From Planktothrix sp. PCC 11201 (GTDB lineage Bacteria > Cyanobacteriota > Cyanobacteriia > Cyanobacteriales > Microcoleaceae): DNA of 39,430 nucleotides. Both the position numbers and the translations under genes were made by a program. Below, one piece after another: positions 1 to 9,420 of the stretch. The notes under the pieces are model-generated. The model searched no databases. It saw only the letters and a list, made by a program, of their open reading frames with translations, and had not been told where the DNA came from. The DNA is taken from contig NZ_LT797688.1 of the NCBI RefSeq assembly GCF_900009135.1, positions 811,130-850,559 of the forward strand, written 5' to 3'. Position 1 is the stretch's first letter; the number at the start of each line of letters is the position of its first letter.

Positions 1-13
1 TCCCCCCTCTCTC

Positions 14-523
14 CTATTGTGTTTCATCGGTTTTATTCAATTCTGAACGTTTGATTAAATCCGAAGGACTCAAGTTAGAGATAAAGTCTCGAAACGCCCG
101 TCTTTCCGCCTCATCCGCGTCCCTATCCACGGGAATAGAAGCATCTGCAATGACTTCCTCCATCACCCAAATGGGGCTATCGGTGCGTAAAGCAATAGCA
201 ATGGCATCACTAGGACGAGCATCAATTTCCTTCCTGATTTCCCCTTGACGCACAATTAACACTGCATAGAACGTGCTATCTTGCAAGGAATGAATGATAA
301 TCTTTTCCAGGGTCATATCCCAAGTTTCGAGAAGATTAACAAATAGATCATGGGTCAGGGGTCGGGGTGGTTTGTGATTTTCTAAAGCACCGAGGATGGA
401 CTTGGCTTGATCCTGGCCCACATAAATCGGTAAAGCACGTCTCTCGACTGCATCTCGCAGTAGAATAATGGGGCTGCGTGTAGCCGCGTCGAGTGCAATT
501 CCAGCGACTTTCATTTCAATCAT
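14..523 (-). CDS. Bifunctional nuclease family protein (BFN/DUF151)
   Basis: This 169-residue protein matches the cyanobacterial bifunctional nuclease (DUF151) family. The N-terminus MIEMKVAGIALDAATRSP and the later EIDARPSDAIAIALR segment are typical of it. Plant and bacterial members were described as having DNase and RNase activity, but the physiological substrate in cyanobacteria is not settled. I chose the ATG at 521-523 because it gives the family's usual start and has a GAGAGG Shine-Dalgarno about 10 nt upstream. An in-frame TTG eight codons earlier is less likely. The gene diverges from ribE, with a shared 193-bp upstream region. The tail is polar and ends soon after SDLIKRSEL. Confidence 0.85.
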   Translation of the reverse strand: MIEMKVAGIALDAATRSPIILLRDAVERRALPIYVGQDQAKSILGALENHKPPRPLTHDLFVNLLETWDMTLEKIIIHSLQDSTFYAVLIVRQGEIRKEIDARPSDAIAIALRTDSPIWVMEEVIADASIPVDRDADEAERRAFRDFISNLSPSDLIKRSELNKTDETQ

Positions 524-670
524 TGGGTTTATTAGCCTCTCTATCAAATATTCCCGACAAACTCAGTGGTTAAGCGATACACACTCACACCGACTTTATT
601 CCAGTATGCCTTGATTTTTGTCGGAATCGACATTGGATTTTAGCCGTTGAGGTATTAACCGTTAAGCGTG

Positions 671-697
671 AACACCTCAACCATCAACACCTCAACC
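671..697. repeat. Short direct repeat in the BFN/ribE divergent region
   Basis: The 12-mer AACACCTCAACC occurs at 671-682 and 686-697. Related GTTGAGGT and GTTAA words lie just before. This resembles the short tandem repeats common in filamentous cyanobacteria. It sits 20 nt upstream of ribE, so it lies in or near the ribE leader. Confidence 0.6.
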
Positions 698-716
698 TTT
701 AACAACTAACTGCTCT

Positions 717-1439
717 ATGTTTACAGGACTCATTCAAGCGCTGGCAACCCTTCAACCTATAGGACAAGATCAATTCCAAATTAGTTGCGTTTTGGGAGAT
801 GTAGACTCAATTTTCCAGGATTTGGCCATCGGCGATAGTGTAGCAGTGGATGGAGTTTGTCTGACGGTGGTAGAAATTCGGGACAAGGGGTTTATCGCCA
901 CGGCGTCTCCTGAGACTTTAAATCGGACAAAACTGGGACAGAGTTTAGATGGTTATTTTAACTTAGAAACGTCCCTACGAGCCGGAAGTAAGTTAGGGGG
1001 ACATTTTGTTACGGGTCATATTGATGGAGTCGGTTGTCTCCAGTCCGTGATTCCGACAGCAAGTTCTTGGGAAATGCGGTTTGGTGCTCCCGTTAATGCC
1101 AGCAATATTTGGCGACGTCAAATTGCCCCTTATATTGTGCCCAAAGGTAGTATTGCAGTCAATGGGATTAGTTTAACAATTTCTGATTGTGATCTTGAGG
1201 GTAATTGGTTTCAAGTGGCGGTGATTCCCCATAGTTATCAAGAAACGAATTTACGCTATTTACAACCGGGAAGTTGGGTTAATATTGAAGCGGATATTTT
1301 AGGAAAATATGTTGGTAAGTTTTTACAAAGTTATCTCAAAGGAAACTTGAATTCCGTTGAAAGTTATGATAGTATTCCCGCTATTTCCGCCTTAACAGAA
1401 ATTACCCCAGAGTTTTTAGCTGAACATGGATTTAGTTAA
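717..1439 (+). CDS. ribE: Riboflavin synthase, alpha chain
   Basis: Riboflavin synthase dismutates two 6,7-dimethyl-8-ribityllumazine molecules to riboflavin and 5-amino-6-ribitylamino-uracil, the last step of vitamin B2 synthesis in the cytosol. The protein begins MFTGLIQ, as in the family, and contains two lumazine-binding repeats (about residues 1-97 and 98-195). The diagnostic GGHFVTGHIDGVG and ETLNRTKLG segments are visible. At 240 residues it is slightly longer than usual because of a tail after residue 200. No other riboflavin gene is adjacent, so it appears to stand alone, as biosynthetic genes often do in cyanobacteria. Confidence 0.95.
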   Translation: MFTGLIQALATLQPIGQDQFQISCVLGDVDSIFQDLAIGDSVAVDGVCLTVVEIRDKGFIATASPETLNRTKLGQSLDGYFNLETSLRAGSKLGGHFVTGHIDGVGCLQSVIPTASSWEMRFGAPVNASNIWRRQIAPYIVPKGSIAVNGISLTISDCDLEGNWFQVAVIPHSYQETNLRYLQPGSWVNIEADILGKYVGKFLQSYLKGNLNSVESYDSIPAISALTEITPEFLAEHGFS

Positions 1440-1492
1440 TTAATGTTATTTTATTGGCGATCGCTCCATTTTTCGCTAATCTAGGAATAATA

Positions 1493-1618
1493 TATAGCAA
1501 TCCGTGTAGTGGTTGTAGCATTTTATCGTAGGGGTTGGGTCTCCCAACCCAGTGCAAAGAGGGTTGGAAGACCCAACCCCTACCATAAAATATTATAACC
1601 TCGGTGTGGATTGCTATA
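1493..1618. repeat. MITE-like palindromic element, copy A
   Basis: The element is bounded by perfect 11-bp inverted repeats, TATAGCAATCC (1493-1503) and GGATTGCTATA (1608-1618). The core is a long hairpin: arms 1528-1550 and 1561-1583 pair over 23 bp with one mismatch, and TTTTAT/ATAAAA extend the stem outward. A second near-complete copy lies at 25143-25279, with partial ends near 12541 and 16326. It carries no ORF. It ends 22 nt before the asnS start, so asnS is transcribed either through it or from within it. Confidence 0.85.
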
Positions 1619-1640
1619 GTAGCCAAAAGGATAAAACAAC

Positions 1641-3032
1641 ATGACCGTGAGTAGAATTATTCAACTGTTGAGAACAGGTAAACCCCAAGAAACCGTAACA
1701 GTTCAGGGTTGGGTCAGAACTAAACGGGAATTAAAAGAATTTACCTTTGTAGAAGTTAATGATGGTTCAGCTTTAGCTAATTTGCAAGTAGTATTAAATC
1801 CCGATTTAGCCGACTATGGAAATATTTTAAAACAACTAAATACAGGTGCTTCGGTAGAAATTTCCGGGGTATTAGTCGAGTCTCCCGCCAAGGGACAACG
1901 GATAGAATTAAAAGCATTTGAAGTTAAGGTTTATGGGGATGCAGACGCCGAAACCTACCCCCTACAGAAAAAACGTCATTCCTTTGAATTTCTCCGCGAA
2001 ATTGGGCATTTACGCGCCCGGACTAATACATTAGGGGCAGTTTTTCGAGTGAGAAATGCCTGTGCTTCGGCGGTACATGAATTTTTCCAAGAACGGGGTT
2101 TTTTATGGGTTCATACTCCGATTATTACTTCCAGTGATTGTGAAGGAGCGGGGGAAATGTTTAGTGTAACTAATTTCAAATTAAAGGATATTCCCCTAAC
2201 AGAATCTCAACAGGTAGATTATAGTCAAGACTTCTTTGGAAAACCAGCTTATTTAACCGTAAGTGGGCAATTAGAAGCGGAAATTATGGCGATGGCTTTT
2301 GGCAATGTTTATACTTTTGGGCCGACATTTCGGGCGGAAAATTCTAATACTTCTCGCCATTTAGCGGAATTTTGGATGATTGAACCAGAAATGGCTTTTT
2401 GTGATTTAGAAGGGGATATGGATTTAGCCGAAGATTTCTTGAAACATATCTTTAAATCGGTGTTAGAAAAATGTCCTGAAGACATGGAATTTTTCAATGA
2501 AAGGATTGATAAATCGGTATTAGAAACGGCTAATAATATTATTAATAATGAGTTTGGACGAATTACTTATACCGAAGCGATCGCAATTTTAGAAAAAGCG
2601 GATAAACAGTTTGAATATCCGGTAAGTTGGGGGTTGGATTTACAATCAGAACATGAACGTTATTTAGCGGAAGAATACTTTAAAAAACCCACAATGGTTA
2701 CGGACTATCCCAAAGAAATTAAAGCCTTTTATATGCGCTTAAATGAGGACGGAAAAACCGTTAGGGCGATGGATGTTTTAGCTCCTAAGATTGGAGAAAT
2801 TGTCGGAGGTTCCCAACGGGAAGAACGGTTAGAAATGTTAGAAAACCGCATGAAAACTTTAGGAATAAACCCAGAGGAATTATGGTGGTATTTGGAATTG
2901 AGAAAATATGGAACCGTCCCCCACGCCGGATTCGGATTAGGATTTGATCGAGTGGTACAATTTATGACGGGGATGGGGAATATTCGGGATATAATTCCTT
3001 TCCCCAGAGCGCCACAAACTATTGAGTTTTAA
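1641..3032 (+). CDS. asnS: Asparaginyl-tRNA synthetase
   Basis: AsnRS charges tRNA-Asn with asparagine using ATP. The 463-residue length is normal for bacterial AsnS. An N-terminal OB-fold anticodon-binding domain (about 1-105, with [22 protein letters not shown]) precedes a class II catalytic core. Motif 2 appears as [20 protein letters not shown], and motif 3 as [15 protein letters not shown] near the C-terminus. The [12 protein letters not shown] context favours Asn over Asp specificity. AAGGAT lies about 9 nt upstream of the ATG. The repeat element at 1493-1618 separates it from ribE. Confidence 0.96.
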   Translation: MTVSRIIQLLRTGKPQETVTVQGWVRTKRELKEFTFVEVNDGSALANLQVVLNPDLADYGNILKQLNTGASVEISGVLVESPAKGQRIELKAFEVKVYGDADAETYPLQKKRHSFEFLREIGHLRARTNTLGAVFRVRNACASAVHEFFQERGFLWVHTPIITSSDCEGAGEMFSVTNFKLKDIPLTESQQVDYSQDFFGKPAYLTVSGQLEAEIMAMAFGNVYTFGPTFRAENSNTSRHLAEFWMIEPEMAFCDLEGDMDLAEDFLKHIFKSVLEKCPEDMEFFNERIDKSVLETANNIINNEFGRITYTEAIAILEKADKQFEYPVSWGLDLQSEHERYLAEEYFKKPTMVTDYPKEIKAFYMRLNEDGKTVRAMDVLAPKIGEIVGGSQREERLEMLENRMKTLGINPEELWWYLELRKYGTVPHAGFGLGFDRVVQFMTGMGNIRDIIPFPRAPQTIEF

Positions 3033-3100
3033 ATGGTTGATGGTTGACGGTTGACTGTTCATAGTCAACTGTCTATGGAAGCCCTAAAGGGCTTACTACG
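3033..3100. repeat. Short tandem repeats plus AGCCCT/AGGGCT palindrome
   Basis: GGTTGATGGTTGACGGTTGA-type short repeats follow the asnS stop. Next comes the palindromic word GAAGCCCTAAAGGGCTTACT (3078-3097), which continues ACG and abuts the 3' end of the next gene. Nearly the same palindrome recurs at 36621-36642, so it is a dispersed repeat. It could act as a terminator between the convergent genes, although no T-run follows. Confidence 0.6.
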
Positions 3101-4378
3101 TTATTTACCGGTTAACTTCTTCAAACGCTCCGCTTCAAAGGGTGCGCCTTTTAACATCCGATTCCAATATAACCAAGGTAAAATATAACGCTTGGCTAAC
3201 CACATACTATAACGTTCTTCGGTAGGGTCAAAAGGAAAACTAGAATCCGGTTTATTCTCATAGGTAAACTCCGCCATAATTGTTTTTCCATAACCCGTAA
3301 TTAACGGACAGCAGGTATAACCATCATAACTTCCCGTTAGTTTTTGAGCATGAATTAAACCATAGAGATTTTCCACTAAAGCAGGTGCTTGTTTGCGAAT
3401 TGCCGCCGCCGTTTTAGAAGTCGGTAAAGAAGACGCATCTCCTAAGGCAAAAACATTCGGATAAACATTATGTTGTAACGTGGTTTTATTCACATCCACC
3501 CATCCTCCAGGTTGCACTGCTAAGGGACTATTCTTAATAAAATCAGGAGAACTCATAGGCGGTGTGACATGAATGAAATCATACTTAATCCTGACTTCCT
3601 CCACACCGTTATCCGTTGTCACCGTAAAAATGGCTTCCTTTGTTTCCGGTTGAATTGCTTTGAGATTATGTTTATAATTTACTTCAATATTCCGACGTTC
3701 CACCACTTTTTCCAAGGCTTCACAATAGCCCGGAATCGGGAACATTTTAGCTACCGCCGTACAATACATCACCCGGCTGTTTTCCCGTACCCCATTATTG
3801 CGGAAAGTATCATCGGCTAAGTACATAATTTTTTGGGGCGCTCCTCCACATTTAATCGGTGTGGAGGGAAAGGTGAAAATTGCATTTCCCCCTTTAAAAT
3901 TCTTCAACAATTCCCAAGTATAGGGGGCATATTCCAGGGAATAATTACTGGTAACACCATTTTTCCCAATCGCATCTTTTAATCCCTCAACTAAATGCCA
4001 ATCAATTTGAATTCCCGGACAAACTACTAAGTATTGATAATTAATCCGTTGACCATCTTTTGTAATCACTAAATTATTTTCGGGTTCAAATTTATCCGCA
4101 TAGGCTTTAATCCACTTGACACCTGGAGGAATACAGTCCTTTTCATCCTTAATTGTATCTTCAATGTCATAGGCTCCCCCACCCACCAACGTCCAAGCGG
4201 GTTGATAGTAATGTTTATCTGAGGGTTCAATAATGGCAATATCGAGGCTAGAATTTTTCCGCATTAGTTGGGCGGCGACGGTAATGCCTCCGGCTCCTCC
4301 CCCAACAATCACAATTTGATGGCGGGTTATCGGGGTTGTTGGATCGGAATTTGAAGGTTGCGAGGTTGTACTAGACAT
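3101..4378 (-). CDS. Sulfide:quinone oxidoreductase-like FAD protein
   Basis: This 425-residue flavoprotein resembles the mitochondrial-type (type II) sulfide:quinone oxidoreductases, which oxidise sulfide and pass electrons to quinone. The FAD-binding loop is VGGGAGG (residues 25-31) and a second FAD contact is FALGDASSLPT (about 310-320). Cysteines at 177 (PIKCGGAP) and 356/357 (YTCCPLITG) sit where the redox-active pair of the family is expected. The N-terminal 20 residues are polar and lie before the fold. The gene is alone between asnS (convergent) and an aminotransferase. A related NADH-dehydrogenase-like flavoprotein is the main alternative, but the paired cysteines favour SQR. Confidence 0.8.
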   Translation of the reverse strand: MSSTTSQPSNSDPTTPITRHQIVIVGGGAGGITVAAQLMRKNSSLDIAIIEPSDKHYYQPAWTLVGGGAYDIEDTIKDEKDCIPPGVKWIKAYADKFEPENNLVITKDGQRINYQYLVVCPGIQIDWHLVEGLKDAIGKNGVTSNYSLEYAPYTWELLKNFKGGNAIFTFPSTPIKCGGAPQKIMYLADDTFRNNGVRENSRVMYCTAVAKMFPIPGYCEALEKVVERRNIEVNYKHNLKAIQPETKEAIFTVTTDNGVEEVRIKYDFIHVTPPMSSPDFIKNSPLAVQPGGWVDVNKTTLQHNVYPNVFALGDASSLPTSKTAAAIRKQAPALVENLYGLIHAQKLTGSYDGYTCCPLITGYGKTIMAEFTYENKPDSSFPFDPTEERYSMWLAKRYILPWLYWNRMLKGAPFEAERLKKLTGK

Positions 4379-4570
4379 AATAGCTTGGGACTTCTGGACT
4401 GATCTGCCTATTGAGTGTATCGGGGAAGGGAGCTAAATTTTTAATCTATTAACAACTTTTAAGATTTCGGGTTCAAAAGCTGTTCCTACCCCGGCACAGA
4501 ATAAATTTACAGTTAATTATTGATAATTTAAAATGATTGATTCTGGGTTTTTCTGAGCATAAAGGGTAGG

Positions 4571-5761
4571 TTAGGATGTTCTTAGAAATTCGGCAATCCG
4601 ATCTACCGCCGTTGCTAAGATCTCTGGGGGATGAACTAAGGCAAATCGGACATATCCTTCACCTGATTGGCCAAATCCTACCCCCGCAGAGGCGGCGACA
4701 CCAGTTTTTTCCACCAGTTGCTGGCAAAAACCAATAGAATCCTCTGACCAGGGTTCCGGGAGTTTTGCCCAAATATATAGGGTCGCTTCGGGTTTCGGGA
4801 TATTCCAGCCAATATTCTGCATTGCTTGAATAAAGGTATCCCGTCGCGCTGCAAAGATGTCCATATTCTGGGCAATATGCTCCTGGGGCCCAGTTAAAGC
4901 TGCGATCGCCCCATTCAAAATTCCCTGATATTGGTTAAAATCAACCACCGCTTTAATCTGGCGTAAAGCCAAAATTAACCCCGCATTACCAATGGCAAAC
5001 CCCACCCGCAAGCCCCCCATATTATAGGACTTAGAAAAAGTAAAGAACTCAATGGAAACGGTTTTATTCGGATCGGCTTGTAAAATAGATGGGGCTAATT
5101 CAGCTATAGTTTGTTCTCCCCGGGGAAAGACAAAATCCATATAGGGGAAATCGTGAACCAATACTAAATCATGGTTTTGACAAAATTCCACTGCCTTTTG
5201 AAAAAAGGATAAAGGAGCCGTAGCGGAGGTGGGATTATGGGGATAACTCAAGACCATCATCCGAGATTGTGTTAATACGGTTTCGGGAATATCCTCAAAC
5301 ACCGGTAAAAAGTCATTTTCCGTGACTAAGGGCATCGGATACATTTGACCTCCGGCTAAATAGACCCCGCCCAGATGGGAGGGATAACCCGGATCTTGTA
5401 ATAGGGCAAAATCACCTGGATTGAGGATGGCCAGGGGCAGATGGGCCGTTCCTTCCTGGGAACCAATTAATTGTAAAACCTCGGTTTCTGGATCAATGGC
5501 AATACCATAGCGGTTGCGATACCAATGGGCGACGGTTTCCCGAAACTCCTGGGTATTGCGAAATAACAGATAACCATGGGTACTCGGATCGGATAAAGAT
5601 TCCTGAATTTCGGTGATAATATGATCAGCCACGGGTAAATCGGAAGAACCCAAGGATAAATCAATTAAATCTTGTCCTGCTAATACAGCCTTGGCTTTAG
5701 CTCGATCCATATCAGCAAAAACATTAGAGCGTAATAGGTCTAAACGATTAGCAAATTTCAT
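4571..5761 (-). CDS. PLP-dependent aminotransferase (LL-DAP/aspartate type, class I/II)
   Basis: A fold-type I aminotransferase of 396 residues. The cofactor lysine is K244 in FFTFSKSYNMGGLRVGF, and YPHNPTSATAP (173-183) is the conserved Asn-Pro-Thr loop that binds PLP. FGQSGEGYVRFAL near the end carries the arginine that binds the substrate carboxylate. The sequence is close to the group annotated as LL-diaminopimelate, aspartate or alanine aminotransferase, and I cannot assign the substrate from sequence alone. The gene stands alone, 192 bp from the SQR-like gene, with an IS element just upstream of its 5' end. Confidence 0.85.
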   Translation of the reverse strand: MKFANRLDLLRSNVFADMDRAKAKAVLAGQDLIDLSLGSSDLPVADHIITEIQESLSDPSTHGYLLFRNTQEFRETVAHWYRNRYGIAIDPETEVLQLIGSQEGTAHLPLAILNPGDFALLQDPGYPSHLGGVYLAGGQMYPMPLVTENDFLPVFEDIPETVLTQSRMMVLSYPHNPTSATAPLSFFQKAVEFCQNHDLVLVHDFPYMDFVFPRGEQTIAELAPSILQADPNKTVSIEFFTFSKSYNMGGLRVGFAIGNAGLILALRQIKAVVDFNQYQGILNGAIAALTGPQEHIAQNMDIFAARRDTFIQAMQNIGWNIPKPEATLYIWAKLPEPWSEDSIGFCQQLVEKTGVAASAGVGFGQSGEGYVRFALVHPPEILATAVDRIAEFLRTS

Positions 5762-5835
5762 AATGAATTACAAAAAAAAGGGTCTAAAGCCCCTAAGTTT
5801 TACCTAGGATTTTTATTCATTCCTATTTATTATAG

Positions 5836-6750
5836 CAGGACTTACGCAATTACGCTATATATAGCGCATAGAAAATCGGGCGATTTTCGGCGTTTTAGCT
5901 CAGAGAATCGCCACACAACCTGATTAAATTAGTCTCAATTCATCAATTTTAAAGCTCAATAAATTTGAGCTTCAAAGACGGATATTTAAGTTCTTGACTG
6001 AGGTATTTAGACAATAAATTAGCTTTTAATTCATAAATTGAATTAAATCATTAGTTGCTATATATTCCGTTCTGTTGGCTGAAACAGTTACCCGAAATAA
6101 CTTCACTTTTTTGTCTCTCGGAAATTTATTAATTTTGATCAGCTTACCTTGCTCTTGTTCTAATTCTGACCAAGTTAGCTGTTCAATCGGTTGATATTTA
6201 TTTTGCCCTCCTGTGTCATCTACTAAGCGATTTTTCTTGAGCGGAACGTAATAAATCTTTCCCCAATTATCAATTAAAGACATTAGCTTTTGGGCTGCAT
6301 ACCAACTGTCCATTAGGACTTGACTAAACAAAATCTTTTTTTTGAAAATAGCATCATTCAGCATATCTGCCACATGATCTAGCTTCGTTTTCCCATCTCC
6401 ATCTGGATCGTAAAGATGATTTTCCAGTCCTGAGCGAACTTTTTCCCAAAGCAGTTCCGATGTTAAATCTTCTGAATTTAAGTAGCGATTAATTGTATCG
6501 TGGCTAAACTCCTGAATGTGATCAGCAAAGTTAGTTAAGGTATAATTGATTTGACTACTTAGGAGATATTGACAATAGTCTAAATAATTTATACTCATTT
6601 TTTTCAAGAATATATTATCTTCCTATTTTAACATTGATTCGATTATTGTCTGTTTTTTAATTGTTCAGTTGGGTTTTATACCCGCCGAGCGTGAAAACGC
6701 GATTTTCTATACAGGGCTACGCTACGCATAGCGTAGCTGCGTAAGTCCTG
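5836..6750 (-). mobile_element. Internally deleted IS element (IS701/IS4-like), remnant 1
   Basis: The ends are perfect 13-bp inverted repeats: CAGGACTTACGCA at 5836-5848 and TGCGTAAGTCCTG at 6738-6750. A less perfect inverted match continues about 35 bp inward, including GAAAATCG. Both ends are flanked by the direct repeat TATAG (5831-5835 and 6751-6755), consistent with target duplication. At about 915 bp it is shorter than an intact element should be, because the transposase has lost its first part of the core and its C-terminus. It may still be mobilised in trans, since the ends look intact. Confidence 0.8.
6026..6598 (-). pseudogene. Transposase remnant, IS701/IS4-like, internally deleted
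   Basis: The 190-residue frame starts MSINYLDYCQYLLSSQ, typical of a cyanobacterial DDE transposase family. It jumps from the N-terminal LLWEKVR region straight to YDPDGDGKTKLDHV, so the segment that should carry the first catalytic aspartate (DDTV-type) is missing. The second acidic motif, LMDSWYAAQKL, is present. The frame stops after TEYIATNDL, before the region carrying the catalytic glutamate. Two of three catalytic acids are therefore absent and the protein cannot be active. A TTG three codons upstream is also in frame. Confidence 0.8.
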
Positions 6751-6853
6751 TATAGGATAAAACAACGGTATTGAAATGTTATAGCAGTCGCCACATCTAT
6801 TAGGACATTCTTGAAAGCTAAAAGCTGCTCACAGTAAGTATTTACCTATAGCG

Positions 6854-6881
6854 AGATTGCCTATTCCCTATTGCCTCTTGC
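6854..6881. repeat. CTATTGC-type heptamer repeats
   Basis: Four consecutive heptamers run AGATTGC, CTATTCC, CTATTGC and CTCTTGC. They match the heptamer family seen again at 16450-16484. They lie immediately outside the left end of the second IS remnant. Confidence 0.6.
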
Positions 6882-6886
6882 AATAC

Positions 6887-7829
6887 CCCTCTTCTGTCAC
6901 TCTCCGAGTGTTAAAATTAAAGTGTGAAAAGATAAAAACGCTACAAATGAGGCAGAGCAATGGATGTAGAGTTACAAGTTCTAAAACATTTGGCAAGAGA
7001 CGCACAATCAACAACGAGAGTAATAGATGAATATTGTGCCGAGTATAAAGACTTATTCAAAGAAGTAAGAAGTTATGAATGTTTTAAATATTTACATTTA
7101 GGAATAATTGCACCAATCAAGAGGAAATCATGGAGTCTGGCTGCCTTCTAGCCAAAAGGTTAGAGCCAATAAATGGTGTCAATTTAAAAGAGTATTTAGC
7201 GACGGAAAATCAGAAAATAGATATATTAGAGAAATAATTTATGGTAAAAAAGGAGCGGTAACATATTGGGAGTTAACTACCGATCCAGAAACAATGCCGT
7301 CCAATTCTACTTCATTTGTTAAAACGAATCTCCAAGGTAAACTCAAGAAAATTGTGGGCAATCTTTATGGATTAAGAACATGGGTAGAATATGGCTTTCG
7401 GCAATGTAAACAAGAATTAGGTTGGACAGACTACCGTTTTACTAATTTTAAGGATATTGAAAAGTGGTGGTCAATTATTTTTTGTGTTTACACAATGATT
7501 AGTTTAAATTCTCCCGCTTTTTTCGGCTTGAATCAAGCTCGTCAAATTGAACCTCATGTACAAGAAAGTAATTCTGTTGATTTTTCTGAGCATCAACAAT
7601 GGGATCATGAACACGGATGGAAGAATGTGCTAAATAATCTTCGCTTAATTGTCCAACCACTGTTGCTATTTTGGTTAATTTATCCCTGGCTAGATATTTT
7701 TCCCAATTCCGATTTATTGCTGGGATTCAATCGTCTCATTAGTGCCATGAATGGATTTAAACCCTTTTATTCTTCTGGATAATTTAGTTGATTTACTACT
7801 TGCTTAATTCGGAGAGTGACGGAAGAGGG
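6887..7829 (+). mobile_element. Internally deleted IS element (IS701-like), remnant 2
   Basis: The 21-bp inverted repeats at 6887-6907 and 7809-7829 (left end CCCTCTTCTGTCACTCTCCG) differ at one base. They enclose two frames that are the start and end of one transposase joined by a deletion. The element is about 940 bp and belongs to a different IS type from its neighbour at 5836-6750: the ends and transposase are unrelated and the orientation is opposite. No clear target duplication is visible. Confidence 0.78.
6960..7782 (+). pseudogene. IS701-family transposase, core deleted and frameshifted
   Basis: The first frame (6960-7151) starts MDVELQVLKHLARDAQS and reads to FKYLHLGIIAPIKRKS, the usual N-terminus of this family. 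Near 7126-7132 the match jumps to HGVWLPSSQKVRANKW in another frame. It then continues through REIIYGKKGAVTYWELTTDP and GLRTWVEYGFRQCKQELGW to the end at 7782. The middle, which holds the catalytic acids in intact relatives, is gone and the two parts are out of frame. Calling the C-terminal frame a separate gene starting at 7108 would be misleading. Confidence 0.82.
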
Positions 7830-7888
7830 ATAAACAACAGCTTATCCCCCAAAACCAGATTGGAGAGCATACCGCTTCCGCCTCAAAC

Positions 7889-7916
7889 CCACCCCCCGAA
7901 TCAATTCAGAGGGTGG
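7889..7916. terminator. Hairpin downstream of fabF
   Basis: CCACCC (7889-7894) pairs with GGGTGG (7911-7916), and the inner GAAT/ATTC segment extends the stem. It lies 19 nt beyond the fabF stop in the direction of transcription. No strong T-run follows on the minus strand, so it could be a 3'-end stabilising structure rather than an intrinsic terminator. Confidence 0.45.
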
Positions 7917-7934
7917 TATCCTGAGATTTTCCGC

Positions 7935-9194
7935 TCAACCATTAGGTTGAAACTTTCTAAAGACTAGGGTCACATTATGACCCCCAAATCCAAAGGAATT
8001 GGATAAAGCCACATCAACCACTTGGGCGCGACTCTGGTGGGGAACATAATCTAAATCACAATCAGGATCGGGATTATCCAAATTAATCGTCGGAGGCACC
8101 CGATCTTCGGCAATCGCCATCGCCGTTGCCACCGCTTCAATGCCTCCCGATCCCCCTAATAAGTGACCGGTCATTGATTTAGTCGAACTAACCATCACTT
8201 TGTAAGCACTCTCGCCTAATATCCGTTTAATTGCTGCGGTTTCCGTCGTGTCGTTAGCCGAGGTACTGGTTCCATGGGCATTAATATAACTAATTTGATC
8301 CGGGGTAATTCCGGCATCCTTGATCGCTAAGGAAATTGCCCGACTTGCGCCTTCTCCCCCAGGAACCGGGGAGGTCATGTGGTAGGCATCACAGGTCATC
8401 CCATAACCCACCAATTCCGCATAAATCCGAGCGCCCCGACTTAAAGCACCCTCTAATTCTTCTAATAGTAAAATTCCGGCTCCCTCTCCCATCACAAACC
8501 CATCCCGATCGCGATCAAACGGACGACAGGCCTTCAGGGGTTCATGATTGCGAGTAGACAGTGCCCGGGCCGCGGCAAATCCCGCCACCGATAACGGAGT
8601 AACCGCCGCTTCGGTGCCGCCACAAATCATCGCTTGAGCATAGCCCCGTTGAATTAAACGAAAGGCATCGCCCACGGAATTGGAGCCAGCCGCGCAGGCC
8701 GTTACCGAACAGGAGTTAGGCCCTTTTGCCCCCGTATGAATAGCCGTGAGTCCGGCTGCCATATTGGCAATCATCATCGGGATCATGAATGGACTACAGC
8801 GATCGGGGCCACGATTTAAATAGATCTCTTGCTGATCTTCAAGCACCTTCAGTCCGCCAATACCCGTGCCAATAATGACACCCACCTGTTCTGCATTTAA
8901 GTCATTAATCACGAATCCGGCATCAGAAACGGCTTGCTGACTAGCCGCCACCGCAAACTGAGCAAAGCGATCCATACGCTTGGCTTCTTTGCGCGAGATG
9001 TAATCACAGGGGTCAAATCCCTTTACCTCACCAGCAATGCGACAATCGTGCTTTGACGCATCAAATCGGGTGATTGGGCCAATTCCATTGCGTCCGTTAA
9101 TTAACCCGTCCCAATATTCAGCCTTGGTATTTCCCAGCGGAGTAATTGCCCCTAAACCTGTTACAACAACGCGCTTCAAATTCATCGTAGTCAT
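7935..9194 (-). CDS. fabF: 3-oxoacyl-[acyl-carrier-protein] synthase II
   Basis: KAS II condenses malonyl-ACP with a growing acyl-ACP in fatty-acid elongation in the cytosol. The 419-residue protein has the full thiolase-fold triad: C167 in [13 protein letters not shown]307 in [14 protein letters not shown] and H344 in [13 protein letters not shown]. The N-terminal [14 protein letters not shown] and the C-terminal [10 protein letters not shown] are also typical. The ATG at 9192-9194 opens [10 protein letters not shown]. The gene lies downstream of acpP on the same strand, the usual bacterial acpP-fabF order. Here the gap is 226 bp and holds a structured hairpin. Confidence 0.97.
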   Translation of the reverse strand: MTTMNLKRVVVTGLGAITPLGNTKAEYWDGLINGRNGIGPITRFDASKHDCRIAGEVKGFDPCDYISRKEAKRMDRFAQFAVAASQQAVSDAGFVINDLNAEQVGVIIGTGIGGLKVLEDQQEIYLNRGPDRCSPFMIPMMIANMAAGLTAIHTGAKGPNSCSVTACAAGSNSVGDAFRLIQRGYAQAMICGGTEAAVTPLSVAGFAAARALSTRNHEPLKACRPFDRDRDGFVMGEGAGILLLEELEGALSRGARIYAELVGYGMTCDAYHMTSPVPGGEGASRAISLAIKDAGITPDQISYINAHGTSTSANDTTETAAIKRILGESAYKVMVSSTKSMTGHLLGGSGGIEAVATAMAIAEDRVPPTINLDNPDPDCDLDYVPHQSRAQVVDVALSNSFGFGGHNVTLVFRKFQPNG

Positions 9195-9286
9195 GATATT
9201 CGATTCAAAAATTGATCACCCAAAATGCAGAACGTCGGTGAGAACCACAACCAACGTTATAATGGCAGTTTAATTAAGATGGGTTA

Positions 9287-9350
9287 GGATTGCCTAGTTC
9301 AGACAGTCGGATACAGGAAAGTTTCTGTGGGACTGACCAACGGCTAATCC
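9287..9350. other. Nested hairpin between acpP and fabF
   Basis: Three nested pairings are visible: GGATT...AATCC with flanking GCC/GGC, CAGTC (9304-9308) with GACTG (9331-9335), and ACAG (9313-9316) with CTGT (9325-9328). The structure would form on the acpP-fabF mRNA. On the plus strand it is followed a few bases later by TTTTT. It may be a partial terminator or processing site that lets acpP be expressed above fabF. Confidence 0.5.
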
Positions 9351-9420
9351 TCCGCTTTTTCTGTTGATTTTACCCCAGTTGCAGATTAAGCCAATGCTTT
9401 GGCTTGGTTGTCGATGTAGT

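Noticed and set aside
6960-7151. A separate 63-residue gene
   Set aside because: It is the N-terminus of the broken IS701-like transposase.
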